Positions 1-7,798 of a stretch of 64,000 nt of DNA are shown piece by piece. The DNA lies in the NCBI GenBank assembly GCA_017481495.1, contig JAFUPC010000079.1, positions 1-64,000 of the forward strand, read 5' to 3'. This DNA is from Clostridia bacterium (GTDB lineage: Bacteria > Bacillota > Clostridia > Oscillospirales > CAG-272). Below the pieces are notes generated by a model. That model saw nothing but the letters and a program-made list of their open reading frames with translations, had not been told where the DNA came from and searched no databases. The position numbers and the translations under genes were made by a program. Positions within the stretch are counted from its first letter, which is position 1. Each line of letters begins with the position of its first letter.

Positions 1-1280
1 CCCTCGTCCACCGCGCTGATCAGCGCCGCCGCGCCCCATGCGCTCGGGCCGCCGCCCTGCGGAAGCTTCGTTTCGGGGTCGGGGGAATAGAGGAAGTACA
101 CCGTGCCGTCGCGCTCCATCATTTCGTTGAAGCGGCAGATGATGTCCCAGCCGTAGTCCTCGTAGCCGTTTTCAAAGGCGGCGCGGGCAAGCTCCCCGGC
201 TGTGAACGGGGAAATCGCGCCGTTGACATACTGCCCTGCCGGATAAACGCCGAATTTCTCATACGGCGGGTCGATGGAGAACCATTCGCAGAACGCATCG
301 GTGGTCTTCCGCCGGGCGAGATATTCCTCAATGATGGACTGCGACTGCGCACGGTCGGTGACGCCGCGGTTCATGTCATAGGTATTGGACAGCGACAGGC
401 GGATGTCCTCACGGTCGTCGATGCCCGCGTGACCGATCGGCTTCTGGTGGACGAAAAATTTCCCGTTCCACAGATGCCGGAACATATTTTCCCGCAGGAC
501 TTCGGCGCGCGCCCGCCATTCGGCGGCTTTTTGAATTTTGCCCGCTTTTTCATTGATCCACGCAAGCTGGTTCATCGCCTGATAAACGCCGGAGTTGTCG
601 CCGTGCATCACGGACATCGGCTCGTCATCGTGGATGCGGCGGTCGGTACCGGTGTTCGGTGCGTTGGTGAAATCCCAGGTGTCGACGGTGTGCGGGCGCA
701 TGACAAGACCCAGTTCCGCGCACCAGCGTTTTCTGTCACTTGTGATATAATCAATGCCCTTTTCCAGTGCCGGCAGGACACGGCACAGCCATGCAAGATC
801 GCCCGTCGCGCGGTAGACCTGCATCGCGCCCTCCACGACGAGATATTCGATGTCCGCTTCCAGTTCCAGCCGCACCAGTGCCACATTGTCGTCGGGATAC
901 AGCACCCGGCAGTCCTCATCGACAAACTTCCAATGAACATCGTCCAGCTGCTTGATCAGCTCGAAATAACAGCCGTCCGCCCGCTGGGTCTCAATGATAA
1001 AATCAAGGAACGAACGGAGATCGTAGTCCCAGTGTTTGAACGCTTTCATGACGTGAACATGGTCGCGGATCCAGTTTTTGCAGACCATCAGTGCCCTGCC
1101 GTCGATGAACACCAGCGACCGGTCGTCCTCAACCACATTGTGCAAACCGTGCAGAAACAGTCCGAGCCGCGTGTCGGTCGTCGTCAGAACGCAGGGGAGC
1201 ACCATTTCATAGTTGTTGTATGTACCGTTGGTTTTACCGCCGACGTGCATGGCGGGGAGTTTGTTTTTGAATTCGATCAT
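1..1280 (-). CDS. Six-hairpin (alpha/alpha)6-barrel glycosidase, 3' end outside window
   Basis: The frame is open from an ATG at 1280 to the window edge, giving about 426 residues without a stop; the C-terminus is missing. A strong AAGGAG site lies 8 nt upstream of the ATG and there is no signal peptide, so a cytoplasmic enzyme is likely. The alternating amphipathic helices and Trp/Asp/Glu-rich loops (TVDTWDFTNAP, QYVNGAISPFTAGELARAAF, PQGGGPSAWGAAALI) are typical of six-hairpin glycosidases such as the glycogen-debranching-like and rhamnosidase-like clans. The exact GH family cannot be told by eye. The + strand frame at 429-1520 is its antisense shadow. It has its own promoter and lies downstream of the spoIIIA terminator, so it is an independent unit. 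Confidence 0.8.
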   Translation of the reverse strand, partial: MIEFKNKLPAMHVGGKTNGTYNNYEMVLPCVLTTTDTRLGLFLHGLHNVVEDDRSLVFIDGRALMVCKNWIRDHVHVMKAFKHWDYDLRSFLDFIIETQRADGCYFELIKQLDDVHWKFVDEDCRVLYPDDNVALVRLELEADIEYLVVEGAMQVYRATGDLAWLCRVLPALEKGIDYITSDRKRWCAELGLVMRPHTVDTWDFTNAPNTGTDRRIHDDEPMSVMHGDNSGVYQAMNQLAWINEKAGKIQKAAEWRARAEVLRENMFRHLWNGKFFVHQKPIGHAGIDDREDIRLSLSNTYDMNRGVTDRAQSQSIIEEYLARRKTTDAFCEWFSIDPPYEKFGVYPAGQYVNGAISPFTAGELARAAFENGYEDYGWDIICRFNEMMERDGTVYFLYSPDPETKLPQGGGPSAWGAAALISAVDE

Positions 1281-1355
1281 GTCGATTCTCCTTATATTTT
1301 TACGATTGTATCCAATGGAAACAAAAATTTCATATCCTGTGCGATCCTATCATCT

Positions 1356-1384
1356 ATTATACCATCAGATGCGTACAAATGCAA
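1356..1384 (-). promoter_or_regulatory. Sigma-A promoter of the glycosidase gene
   Basis: On the minus strand TTGCAT (1379-1384) is followed after 17 nt by TATAAT (1356-1361). A TGG immediately upstream makes an extended -10. The 75-nt leader ends in the AAGGAG site of the gene starting at 1280. Confidence 0.75.
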
Positions 1385-1430
1385 GCCGTATTTTACAAAA
1401 ATTACGTTTTTTTATCAACGGTGTGAACGA

Positions 1431-1464
1431 AAAAAGGCAGTGCTCTCACCCCGGCACTGCCTTT
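1431..1464 (-). terminator. Rho-independent terminator of the spoIIIA operon
   Basis: A 10-bp stem, AAAGGCAGTG (1433-1442) with CACTGCCTTT (1455-1464), is followed by a T-run when read on the minus strand. It starts 5 nt past the spoIIIAH stop codon. Confidence 0.85.
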
Positions 1465-1468
1465 CCCT

Positions 1469-2242
1469 TTATTTCTCAATGATCTTCACATTCGCCGGAA
1501 CGATTCCCGCGGTCTCGTAGACGATTTCCTGAATCTGCGCAACTTCGTTCGGCAGAAGCGCCGTTGACTTTACGATGACGTTGGCATTTTCGCCGCTGAT
1601 GACGGCGACGCATTCCGTAAAGCCTTTCCCTTTGACCAGCGACTCAATGGCGGCTTCATGCTCGATGTCCTCGGCGATCTGCGCGATTTCCGCAAGGGCT
1701 TCGTTCTGCACCTCGGACAGGTTCTCCGCGCCGTCCACGACATCCTGCAATACTGCAATCGCTTCATCCCTCGCCCGCTGGCGATTGATTTGGGACACGG
1801 CAAAATAATCGTCGGATTCTCCGCCCCCTCCCGCCGTACCGTCGACGGCGGTATCTCCCGCAGAGACCGCATCTGCCGCAGCATCGCTGTCGCCTGTATC
1901 CGACAGAACCGCACCGGAAACGGCATCTGCACCCGTATTCACCGCCGCATCGTCTCCCTCATACATCGCCCAGTTTAAGTAAACGGCGAATCCGATGACC
2001 AGCACCGATGCCGCGGCGGCAAGATGACGGCGATTCTCGCGTACTGTGTTTGCAGCCGCCGCCATCCATGCGGGAATGCGGTGTTTTCCCTCTCCGCCGA
2101 CCGCCTCGCACAGCGCTTCCAACCCCTCCTCCGTGTAGCCGTCCGGGGCGGATTCCTCCGATGGGGAGACGCGGCTTTCCTCCGCGCCGTTTTCGGGCAG
2201 GACGTTTTCGTTTTCAAAATAGTTTTTACCAAGTAACTGCAT
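1469..2242 (-). CDS. spoIIIAH: Stage III sporulation protein AH (SpoIIIAH)
   Basis: 257 residues. A cytoplasmic N-terminal region is followed by one membrane anchor near residues 88-112 (AAASVLVIGFAVYLNWAMY), an acidic Ala/Asp/Gly-rich linker, and the conserved C-terminal domain that ends in NVIVKSTALLPNEVAQIQEI. In B. subtilis SpoIIIAH sits in the mother-cell-derived membrane and binds forespore SpoIIQ across the intermembrane space, forming part of the A-Q feeding-tube channel; its ring-building motif matches the C-terminal domain here. Last gene of the eight-gene operon, 17 nt after spoIIIAG and directly ahead of a terminator. The long N-terminal cytoplasmic part is longer than in Bacillus. 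Confidence 0.93.
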   Translation of the reverse strand: MQLLGKNYFENENVLPENGAEESRVSPSEESAPDGYTEEGLEALCEAVGGEGKHRIPAWMAAAANTVRENRRHLAAAASVLVIGFAVYLNWAMYEGDDAAVNTGADAVSGAVLSDTGDSDAAADAVSAGDTAVDGTAGGGGESDDYFAVSQINRQRARDEAIAVLQDVVDGAENLSEVQNEALAEIAQIAEDIEHEAAIESLVKGKGFTECVAVISGENANVIVKSTALLPNEVAQIQEIVYETAGIVPANVKIIEK

Positions 2243-2259
2243 AGGATACTCTCCTTTTC

Positions 2260-2721
2260 TCAGGTTTCTGTTTCAGATGCTTCTCCGACATAAACGCGCG
2301 CAGCTGGCAGGTCGAACACTGCACACAGAAGCGAGATGATTTCCAGCTGGATATCCGGGTTTCCGCCGCCCCGACAGACAACGGCGATGCCGCGCAGTCT
2401 GGGAACTGTGGTGCTCTCACTCCCCGCTGTGCTGCCGAAAACCGAAGATGTTCCGGTGTCCGACGGCAGACTGTCCAGCGCGACAAGCACCGTGGAGCCG
2501 CTGACCCCGTCCAGCGCGTCTGTCATCTGTGCAATCATATGCGCAAGATACGCTTCATATGCCGGGATGTCCGAAATATTTTCGGGAATAGAGATGTTGT
2601 CCTCCGTTGTGCCGCTCGTTTCTCTGCCGCCCGGAAACAGAAGCAACAGCAGTCCAACGGCAAGCATCACAAGCACCACGGAAAACCCGCGGAGCTTTTT
2701 CAAGCGTTCCCAAAGATTCAC
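2260..2721 (-). CDS. spoIIIAG: Stage III sporulation protein AG (SpoIIIAG)
   Basis: 153 residues from a GTG at 2721. This start is chosen because a GGAGGT site lies 9 nt upstream and the GTGA overlaps the spoIIIAF stop; an upstream ATG in frame at 2769 would sit inside spoIIIAF. One N-terminal membrane segment (FSVVLVMLAVGLLLLLFPGG) is followed by a soluble domain with the family pattern VPRLRGIAVVCRGGGNPDIQ near residues 108-127, the ring-building motif that lets SpoIIIAG form the large ring of the A-Q complex. Translationally coupled to spoIIIAF. Confidence 0.92.
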   Translation of the reverse strand: MNLWERLKKLRGFSVVLVMLAVGLLLLLFPGGRETSGTTEDNISIPENISDIPAYEAYLAHMIAQMTDALDGVSGSTVLVALDSLPSDTGTSSVFGSTAGSESTTVPRLRGIAVVCRGGGNPDIQLEIISLLCAVFDLPAARVYVGEASETET

Positions 2722-3239
2722 TGAGAAGACACCTCCTCCCCGGATACAACGGTCACGGTGCAGGGACACAGAAGCGTTTCTTCGGTGATTGCTACCGCTT
2801 TGTCCGCGATGATACGGTATTCCGTGCCGGTGACAGTCAGCGCGGCAGACGTGATGACCACCGCTTCTACATCGGCGGTGTCAAGGGTCAGCGCAAGAGA
2901 CAGGGATGTGCGCGGGATGCCGGTTTTTGCCGCGATCAGCGTGCAGACGCTGTCCTCCGTCTGTGCCGCGGCGTAGGCGACGGTGTTTTCCTCATAAATG
3001 GTCATCCCCTGTACGGCGTTTTTCTCCGTGATGCCGCCGCCCATCTTCTCCGTCAGCGCGCCGACGGCACTGATCACATCGAGAAGCGGGGAGAGGAGCA
3101 TCAGGAGCAAAATCAGGGACAAAAGATACTTCACATACGGTGCCAGTTTTGCGCGTGTTCCCCCGAAACCGGACAGGATGGCCGTGCATAAGGAAAGCAC
3201 GATCAGAGCGTAGACCGCTTCTTTCAACGTCTGTATCAT
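2718..3239 (-). CDS. spoIIIAF: Stage III sporulation protein AF (SpoIIIAF)
   Basis: 173 residues from ATG 3239, beginning MIQTLKEAVYALIVLSLCTA. The frame extends further upstream, but that part lies antiphase inside spoIIIAE and lacks family similarity; an AAAGGTGG site precedes the chosen ATG. Two N-terminal hydrophobic helices (about residues 9-27 and 37-57) are followed by a soluble C-terminal domain, as usual for this component of the SpoIIIA-SpoIIQ secretion-like complex. It starts 2 nt after the spoIIIAE stop and overlaps spoIIIAG by 4 nt. Confidence 0.9.
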   Translation of the reverse strand: MIQTLKEAVYALIVLSLCTAILSGFGGTRAKLAPYVKYLLSLILLLMLLSPLLDVISAVGALTEKMGGGITEKNAVQGMTIYEENTVAYAAAQTEDSVCTLIAAKTGIPRTSLSLALTLDTADVEAVVITSAALTVTGTEYRIIADKAVAITEETLLCPCTVTVVSGEEVSSQ

Positions 3240-3241
3240 AT

Positions 3242-4309
3242 TCAACTTCCACCTTTCATGCAGAGAATCAGCATCAGAAGATAACAAAGTCCCTCCGCCG
3301 CCGTCACGCCGCACAGAAATCCGACAAGCGATGCACATTCTGACAAAATCCGCTCCCCGCGCGGAAATCCGATGGCAGATGCGAATACCGCGCCCGCGGA
3401 ATACACCACCCGTGTAAGCAAAAGTGTGATAAGCGGCGGCAGAATTTGCCACAGAATCAGAGCGACCCCAAGGACACCCACCGTTTCTGACACCAGAGAA
3501 AATCCCGCCGATACGGTGGATGCCGCATCGCCGACCGCTCCGCCGACCACGGGGATCACGCCGGATAATGCAAATTTGACCGCCCGCCCGGAGACGGAAT
3601 CCGCACTGCGCGCAAGAACGTTCTGACAGGACAAAACCGCACACAGAATCGTCATCAGCGCTCCCGTCAGCCATAAAAATTGCCGCCGCAGAAGTCCCGA
3701 AAGGCCGTCCAGTCCCGCACAGCTGTCCCCGCCGACGGCAGAAGCAAGCGACAGTCCCGCACACAGCCGCAGGAACACCGGCAGAACGCTCCCCGTGATG
3801 CATTCGCACACCGCGAGGAAAAATGCCATTCCGGCACCCGTCACGGAAGCGGTCGTCACCATGCCGCGCATCGCTGAGAGGGACAGAAGTGCCGTCAGCG
3901 CCGCCGTCATCTGGGTATGTATGGAAGAAAACCACATAAGCGTATCATCAAGCAGTGCAGCGAACCATTCCATCGACACAAGTGCAATGAGGATCGCGGA
4001 AACTGTGGAAACGAGTCCGCCGTCGCCCCCGTTCCGCGCCGCACGGTATTTCTGCCACAGCGCACACAGAAGCAATAGTCCCAGAAGTGTTCCAAGGTGT
4101 GCAAGCATTCCGCCGGATACGGAAAACAAACTGTCCCGGATGTGCACAAATACATTTCTGCCGTCCAGTGTCCAAAGGATGTCCGTTGTGTCCGGTATTT
4201 CCGCGACCCCGGACAACAGTCCCGCATCTTCGGCGGCATCCAGAAGCGCATCGCCGCCCGCCTGCTCCCAGAGAGAAGAGGCAAGGGTGTCCCCATCCGT
4301 GTTTTTCAT
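3242..4309 (-). CDS. spoIIIAE: Stage III sporulation protein AE (SpoIIIAE)
   Basis: 355 residues, a polytopic membrane protein with about 7-8 hydrophobic helices from residue 70 onward, and the conserved ALSAMRGMVTTASVTGAGMA and GVIPVVGGAVGDAASTVSAG stretches. It is thought to be a channel or anchor part of the SpoIIIA-SpoIIQ complex needed for late forespore gene expression. The Bacillus protein carries a cleavable N-terminal signal peptide. Here the start is MKNTDGDTLASSLWEQ, with no signal peptide, and an in-frame TGA closes the frame 13 codons further upstream with no start codon between. Overlaps spoIIIAD by 4 nt (ATGA). Confidence 0.92.
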   Translation of the reverse strand: MKNTDGDTLASSLWEQAGGDALLDAAEDAGLLSGVAEIPDTTDILWTLDGRNVFVHIRDSLFSVSGGMLAHLGTLLGLLLLCALWQKYRAARNGGDGGLVSTVSAILIALVSMEWFAALLDDTLMWFSSIHTQMTAALTALLSLSAMRGMVTTASVTGAGMAFFLAVCECITGSVLPVFLRLCAGLSLASAVGGDSCAGLDGLSGLLRRQFLWLTGALMTILCAVLSCQNVLARSADSVSGRAVKFALSGVIPVVGGAVGDAASTVSAGFSLVSETVGVLGVALILWQILPPLITLLLTRVVYSAGAVFASAIGFPRGERILSECASLVGFLCGVTAAEGLCYLLMLILCMKGGS

Positions 4310-4707
4310 AAACCGAGAAGCCTCCCCGCAAGCGAAAATACCGCTTCATAAAGAGGGAATCCGATGGACAGCAGAACTGCCCGTCCCGCAAATTCCACCT
4401 TGTCCGCAAGGGAGGATTCCCCCGCATCCCGGATGACGTCCGAGGTCAGCTCCACCGTCATGCCGCAGGCAAGCGCGCGCCACAGGATGTCCGCATATTC
4501 GCTTTGCAGATACGGTTCTGTCAGGTCTCGCAGTTTTACAAGAAACGGAACTGCAGCTCCGACTGCCGCCGCCGCCAATATCACAGAAAAACACGCCGAC
4601 ACGACCCCGCCCATCCCTGCACGGTCGCATCCGCGCAGAACAACGATACATACTGATGCGAGCAGTGCGCCGCCGCACAGGCGCAGAATGTCCGCATATT
4701 CCGTCAT
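4306..4707 (-). CDS. spoIIIAD: Stage III sporulation protein AD (SpoIIIAD)
   Basis: 133 residues with four hydrophobic helices and the family-typical segment VELTSDVIRDAGESSLADKV near residues 89-108. This small polytopic protein belongs to the SpoIIIA complex in the engulfing membrane. Four-base ATGA overlaps on both sides (with spoIIIAC and spoIIIAE) indicate tight translational coupling. Confidence 0.92.
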   Translation of the reverse strand: MTEYADILRLCGGALLASVCIVVLRGCDRAGMGGVVSACFSVILAAAAVGAAVPFLVKLRDLTEPYLQSEYADILWRALACGMTVELTSDVIRDAGESSLADKVEFAGRAVLLSIGFPLYEAVFSLAGRLLGL

Positions 4708-4898
4708 AATCCGAACACCTGCCGCACGGCGGAGATCAGCTCTCCCATCTGACCGATGAGCAGAAGCAGAACCAGAATCATGCCGCTGACGCTGACCAGA
4801 AGTGCCTGCTCCTCCCGCCCGGATTTCGAGAGGATCTGATAGATGACGCTGACAAGAAAACCCACACCGCCAACTTTCAGGATCAAGGATATATCCAT
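4704..4898 (-). CDS. spoIIIAC: Stage III sporulation protein AC (SpoIIIAC)
   Basis: 64 residues, starting MDISLILKVGGVGFLVSVIY at ATG 4898, which has an AAGGAGGA site 4-11 nt upstream. A longer in-frame start at 4919 would bury that site. Two transmembrane helices, with the charged turn SKSGREEQ between them, match the normal family length of about 65 residues. Overlaps spoIIIAD by 4 nt. Confidence 0.92.
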   Translation of the reverse strand: MDISLILKVGGVGFLVSVIYQILSKSGREEQALLVSVSGMILVLLLLIGQMGELISAVRQVFGL

Positions 4899-4911
4899 GA
4901 CGTCCTCCTTT

Positions 4912-5424
4912 TTATACAAACAGTAAAATCAACAGTCCGCCGCAAGCAAGCGGCAGGGTGCGCAGAATGCGCGTGTTGGCAGAAAGTCCGTCTTCCGCCG
5001 CCGACAGCCGCGCCCGCCAGAGGGAAAGATAGTAGTCGCACCGCCGCACCTCCCCCGCGCTGTCCTCCTGCCCAAGTCCCGATGCAAATTCCGAAAACAG
5101 CGCCGCCTCGTCCTCCGACAGCGCGAAGCCGCATTCCGCCCGGTGTTCTGAAAACGCGCGGGACAATGGGGCTGCCGCCTGTTCCCGGCACAGTTCGTGC
5201 AGACGGGGAAGGAAACCGTTTTGGGCAAGTGTTTCGTCGGAAAAATGCAGACAGATGTCCGAAACCGGCATGGAAGCCGATGCGATGCCATTCCGCAGTG
5301 CTTCCAACAGATGACAGAACGCCCCCAGCTCCGCGCCGCGCCGTTTTTCTTCCGCCGACAGTCCCATACCGAGCCACAGCACCGCCCCTAAAATCAACAC
5401 CGCACCTGCAATCTGCGTTGTCAT
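4912..5424 (-). CDS. spoIIIAB: Stage III sporulation protein AB (SpoIIIAB)
   Basis: 170 residues from ATG 5424, which overlaps the spoIIIAA stop as ATGA. N-terminal membrane helix (IAGAVLILGAVLWLGMGLSA), a helical middle (LLEALRNGIASASMPVSDIC, FSEFASGLGQED) and a hydrophobic C-terminal helix (LACGGLLILLFV) give the topology of SpoIIIAB, which resembles type II secretion GspF proteins. Located between spoIIIAA and spoIIIAC as in all spoIIIA operons. Confidence 0.9.
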   Translation of the reverse strand: MTTQIAGAVLILGAVLWLGMGLSAEEKRRGAELGAFCHLLEALRNGIASASMPVSDICLHFSDETLAQNGFLPRLHELCREQAAAPLSRAFSEHRAECGFALSEDEAALFSEFASGLGQEDSAGEVRRCDYYLSLWRARLSAAEDGLSANTRILRTLPLACGGLLILLFV

Positions 5425-6410
5425 ACACCCCCATCCCCCGCTCCTCCCACCTCGCAATGGAACGAAAATCCCGCCGCGTTCCGTTCAAGACGAATGTACT
5501 TTGAAAACACGTTGTGTTCATACAGCCGACGGAATGCCGGGCGGCGCAGAAGCTCCGATAAGGTATCCGCGTGCGCCGTTGCAATCAGGGGAACCCCCAT
5601 GCCCTGCGCGCGCAGAATCTGCTCCGCTTCTTCCTCGTCCCCGATCTCATCGCAGACCAGTACCTCGGGTGCGAAAGCGCGCACCGCAACGGAGATACCC
5701 ACGCCGCGCGGATATCCGGAAAACCAGTCGGTCATGCACGGAACACCATTCTCCCGGTACAGCTCTTCCCCGGAATCAATCACCGCACAGCGCAGTGCCC
5801 CGCCCTCCTCCAAGGACACATCCCAACGCGACAGTGCGCAGATGACCGCCCGCAGAAGTGTCGTTTTGCCCTCTCCCGGCGGCGCGTAAAACAAGATGGA
5901 AACAGGACGGGATGCCGCCCGGCGCGTCACCGGCGAAGATGCTTTTTCTGATGTGCCGCACCCGACATCCGGATCTCCCGACAGGACGAGTGCGCGGAGC
6001 CGGTTTTCCTCTGATGCCGGAATATCCCAGGTATGCGGCAGGCGGATGCAGAGGGATTCCGGTCTTTGCAGGCGCACAACCCGACCGCCTTCGCAGAGAA
6101 CCCGTCCAGCAATTCCGACCCGTACCCCAGGATATCCGCCGGGTGTCAGATACCCGCGCCGCACCCCCTCGTCATACGCATGGACAGACCCGCCGCACAG
6201 CCGTGCCAGCACCGCCCGCAAATCATCCTCGCAGAGCCTCACCCCCGGTAATGCACGGCTGTACATCTGCCCCGTTTGGTTAGCAAGCGTGACGGCACAG
6301 ACCCCCTTTGTCCTGAGCCGGTATTCGGTGACACACGCGCCTGCATCCGGTTTTGCACGCAGATACGCCGCACGGTAGTCCTCCGGCATCAACGCAAGCA
6401 GTTCTTTCAT
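5421..6410 (-). CDS. spoIIIAA: Stage III sporulation protein AA (SpoIIIAA), ATPase
   Basis: 329 residues from ATG 6410 with a GGAAAGGA site about 10 nt upstream; the frame is open further up to 6635 but that part crosses the tgt terminator and is non-coding. RecA-like secretion ATPase fold: Walker A PPGEGKTT near residues 177-184, Walker B VLVCDE near 250-255, and a His-containing ATAHAD motif near 277-282. It is expected to power the SpoIIIA-SpoIIQ channel. A poorly conserved loop (CGTSEKASSPVTRRAAS, about 151-167) sits just before the Walker A strand. First gene of the operon. Confidence 0.93.
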   Translation of the reverse strand: MKELLALMPEDYRAAYLRAKPDAGACVTEYRLRTKGVCAVTLANQTGQMYSRALPGVRLCEDDLRAVLARLCGGSVHAYDEGVRRGYLTPGGYPGVRVGIAGRVLCEGGRVVRLQRPESLCIRLPHTWDIPASEENRLRALVLSGDPDVGCGTSEKASSPVTRRAASRPVSILFYAPPGEGKTTLLRAVICALSRWDVSLEEGGALRCAVIDSGEELYRENGVPCMTDWFSGYPRGVGISVAVRAFAPEVLVCDEIGDEEEAEQILRAQGMGVPLIATAHADTLSELLRRPAFRRLYEHNVFSKYIRLERNAAGFSFHCEVGGAGDGGV

Positions 6411-6449
6411 TTTGCCACATCCTTTCCTTTGGCGGCTCGTTGTTGGTTT

Positions 6450-6457
6450 ATTATATG
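6450..6457 (-). promoter_or_regulatory. Possible promoter -10 of spoIIIA (sigma-E-like)
   Basis: Reading the minus strand, CATATAAT lies 40 nt before the spoIIIAA ATG and resembles the sigma-E -10 consensus CATACAAT with one mismatch. No convincing -35 element of either sigma-E or sigma-A type is visible, so the sigma assignment rests mainly on the known mother-cell expression of spoIIIA. Confidence 0.35.
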
Positions 6458-6492
6458 ACGGGCATATGGAAAACAGAACGTTTTCATCACGC

Positions 6493-6534
6493 AAAAAAAA
6501 CGCATCTGCTCGCGTTTGCAAGGATGCGTTTTTT
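6493..6534 (-). terminator. Terminator downstream of tgt
   Basis: A 12-bp stem (AAAAAACGCATC at 6495-6506 with GATGCGTTTTTT at 6523-6534) with T-tracts, 28 nt past the tgt stop. It separates the tgt/mut genes from spoIIIA and is close to symmetrical. Confidence 0.85.
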
Positions 6535-6561
6535 AAAGTATGTGATATGATTCGCTGATTT

Positions 6562-7722
6562 TTACTTATAATCCGGCCGTGTCGCCAGCAGTTCGTGGTA
6601 TTCGCGGTAGAATGCTTCGTACCGTCCCTCGTCAAGCGCCTGTCGGATCTTCGCCATCAGGTCATTGTAGAAGAACAGGTTGTGCAGAACCGCCAGCCGC
6701 ATTCCGAGCATTTCCTGCGCTTTCAGAAGATGGCGGATGTAGCCGCGGCTGTAATTGCGGCAGGCGGGACAGCCGCATCCCTCGTCGATGGGACGGGTGT
6801 CACGCTCAAACTTTTTGTTCAAGATATTCATCGTGCCGTGCCAGGTGAACAGATAGCCGTGGCGGGCGTTTCTCGACGGCATGACACAGTCAAAGAAGTC
6901 CACGCCGCGGTAAACGGCTTCGACAATGTTCTGCGGCGTGCCAACACCCATCAGATAGCGCGGTTTGTCCTTGGGCATCACGGGATGCAGGGTCTCGATG
7001 ATGTCGTACATGACCTCCGCCGGTTCTCCGACTGCAAGTCCACCGATGGCGTAGCCGGGCAGGTCGAGCTCCGCGATCTGCTTCATGTGCTCCACGCGCA
7101 GGTCGTTGTACGTTCCGCCCTGATTGATGCCGAACAGAAGCTGGGACGGGTTGATGGTCGTTTCCAAATCGTTCAGGCGCGCCATTTCCGCCTTACAGCG
7201 GTAAAGCCAGCGGGTCGTGCGTTCGATGGACTGCTTGACATACGGATACGGCGACGGATTTTCGATACATTCGTCAAACGCCATCGCAATCGTGGACGCG
7301 AGATTCGACTGGATGCGCATACTCTCCTCCGGCCCCATGAAGATACGCTTGCCGTCGATGTGGGACTGGAAATGCACGCCCTCTTCGTTGATCTTGCGCA
7401 GTTTGGCAAGGGAGAAGACCTGGAATCCGCCGGAGTCGGTCAGAACCGGTCTGTCCCAGTTGAAGAATTTATGGATGCCGCCCATATCGCGGATGACATC
7501 GTCGCCGGGACGGACGTGCAGGTGATACGTATTGGAAAGCTCCACCTGACAGCCGACCTCGTACAGGTCCTGCGTAGAGATACCGCCCTTGATGGCAGCG
7601 GAGGTTCCGACATTCATGAACACGGGTGTTTCGATGACGCCGTGTACCGTATGGAAGCGTCCGCGCCGGGCGTTTCCTTCTGTTTTCAGAAGCTCGAATT
7701 TCGGTTTGAATTTTTCGCTCAT
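6562..7722 (-). CDS. tgt: tRNA-guanine transglycosylase (Tgt)
   Basis: 386 residues. Exchanges guanine-34 of GUN anticodon tRNAs for preQ1, the first tRNA step of queuosine synthesis; queA at 35004 carries out the next step. Landmarks: LTDSGGFQVFSL with the acid/base Asp96, the GGLAVGEP substrate loop, the nucleophile Asp in DCVMPSRNARHG near residue 271, and the zinc site CGCPAC plus a later Cys-free LHNLFF segment carrying the His ligand. Full family length. An AAAGGATATTTGTCAC spacer precedes the ATG; it lies 76 nt after mutL and is probably the last gene of the mutS-mutL unit. Confidence 0.96.
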   Translation of the reverse strand: MSEKFKPKFELLKTEGNARRGRFHTVHGVIETPVFMNVGTSAAIKGGISTQDLYEVGCQVELSNTYHLHVRPGDDVIRDMGGIHKFFNWDRPVLTDSGGFQVFSLAKLRKINEEGVHFQSHIDGKRIFMGPEESMRIQSNLASTIAMAFDECIENPSPYPYVKQSIERTTRWLYRCKAEMARLNDLETTINPSQLLFGINQGGTYNDLRVEHMKQIAELDLPGYAIGGLAVGEPAEVMYDIIETLHPVMPKDKPRYLMGVGTPQNIVEAVYRGVDFFDCVMPSRNARHGYLFTWHGTMNILNKKFERDTRPIDEGCGCPACRNYSRGYIRHLLKAQEMLGMRLAVLHNLFFYNDLMAKIRQALDEGRYEAFYREYHELLATRPDYK

Positions 7723-7798
7723 GTGACAAATATCCTTTCAAAGGTGTTTTCTGTCGGTGCGATAAGAGTACAGCTTAACGCACACTGTTGGGTGTTAT

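Noticed and set aside
429..1520. 363-residue + strand frame
   Set aside because: Antisense shadow of the glycosidase on minus; low-complexity His/Val/Arg-rich translation and no ribosome site.
6411..6635. N-terminal extension of SpoIIIAA
   Set aside because: It crosses the tgt terminator and the promoter region; the good ribosome site and family start are at 6410.
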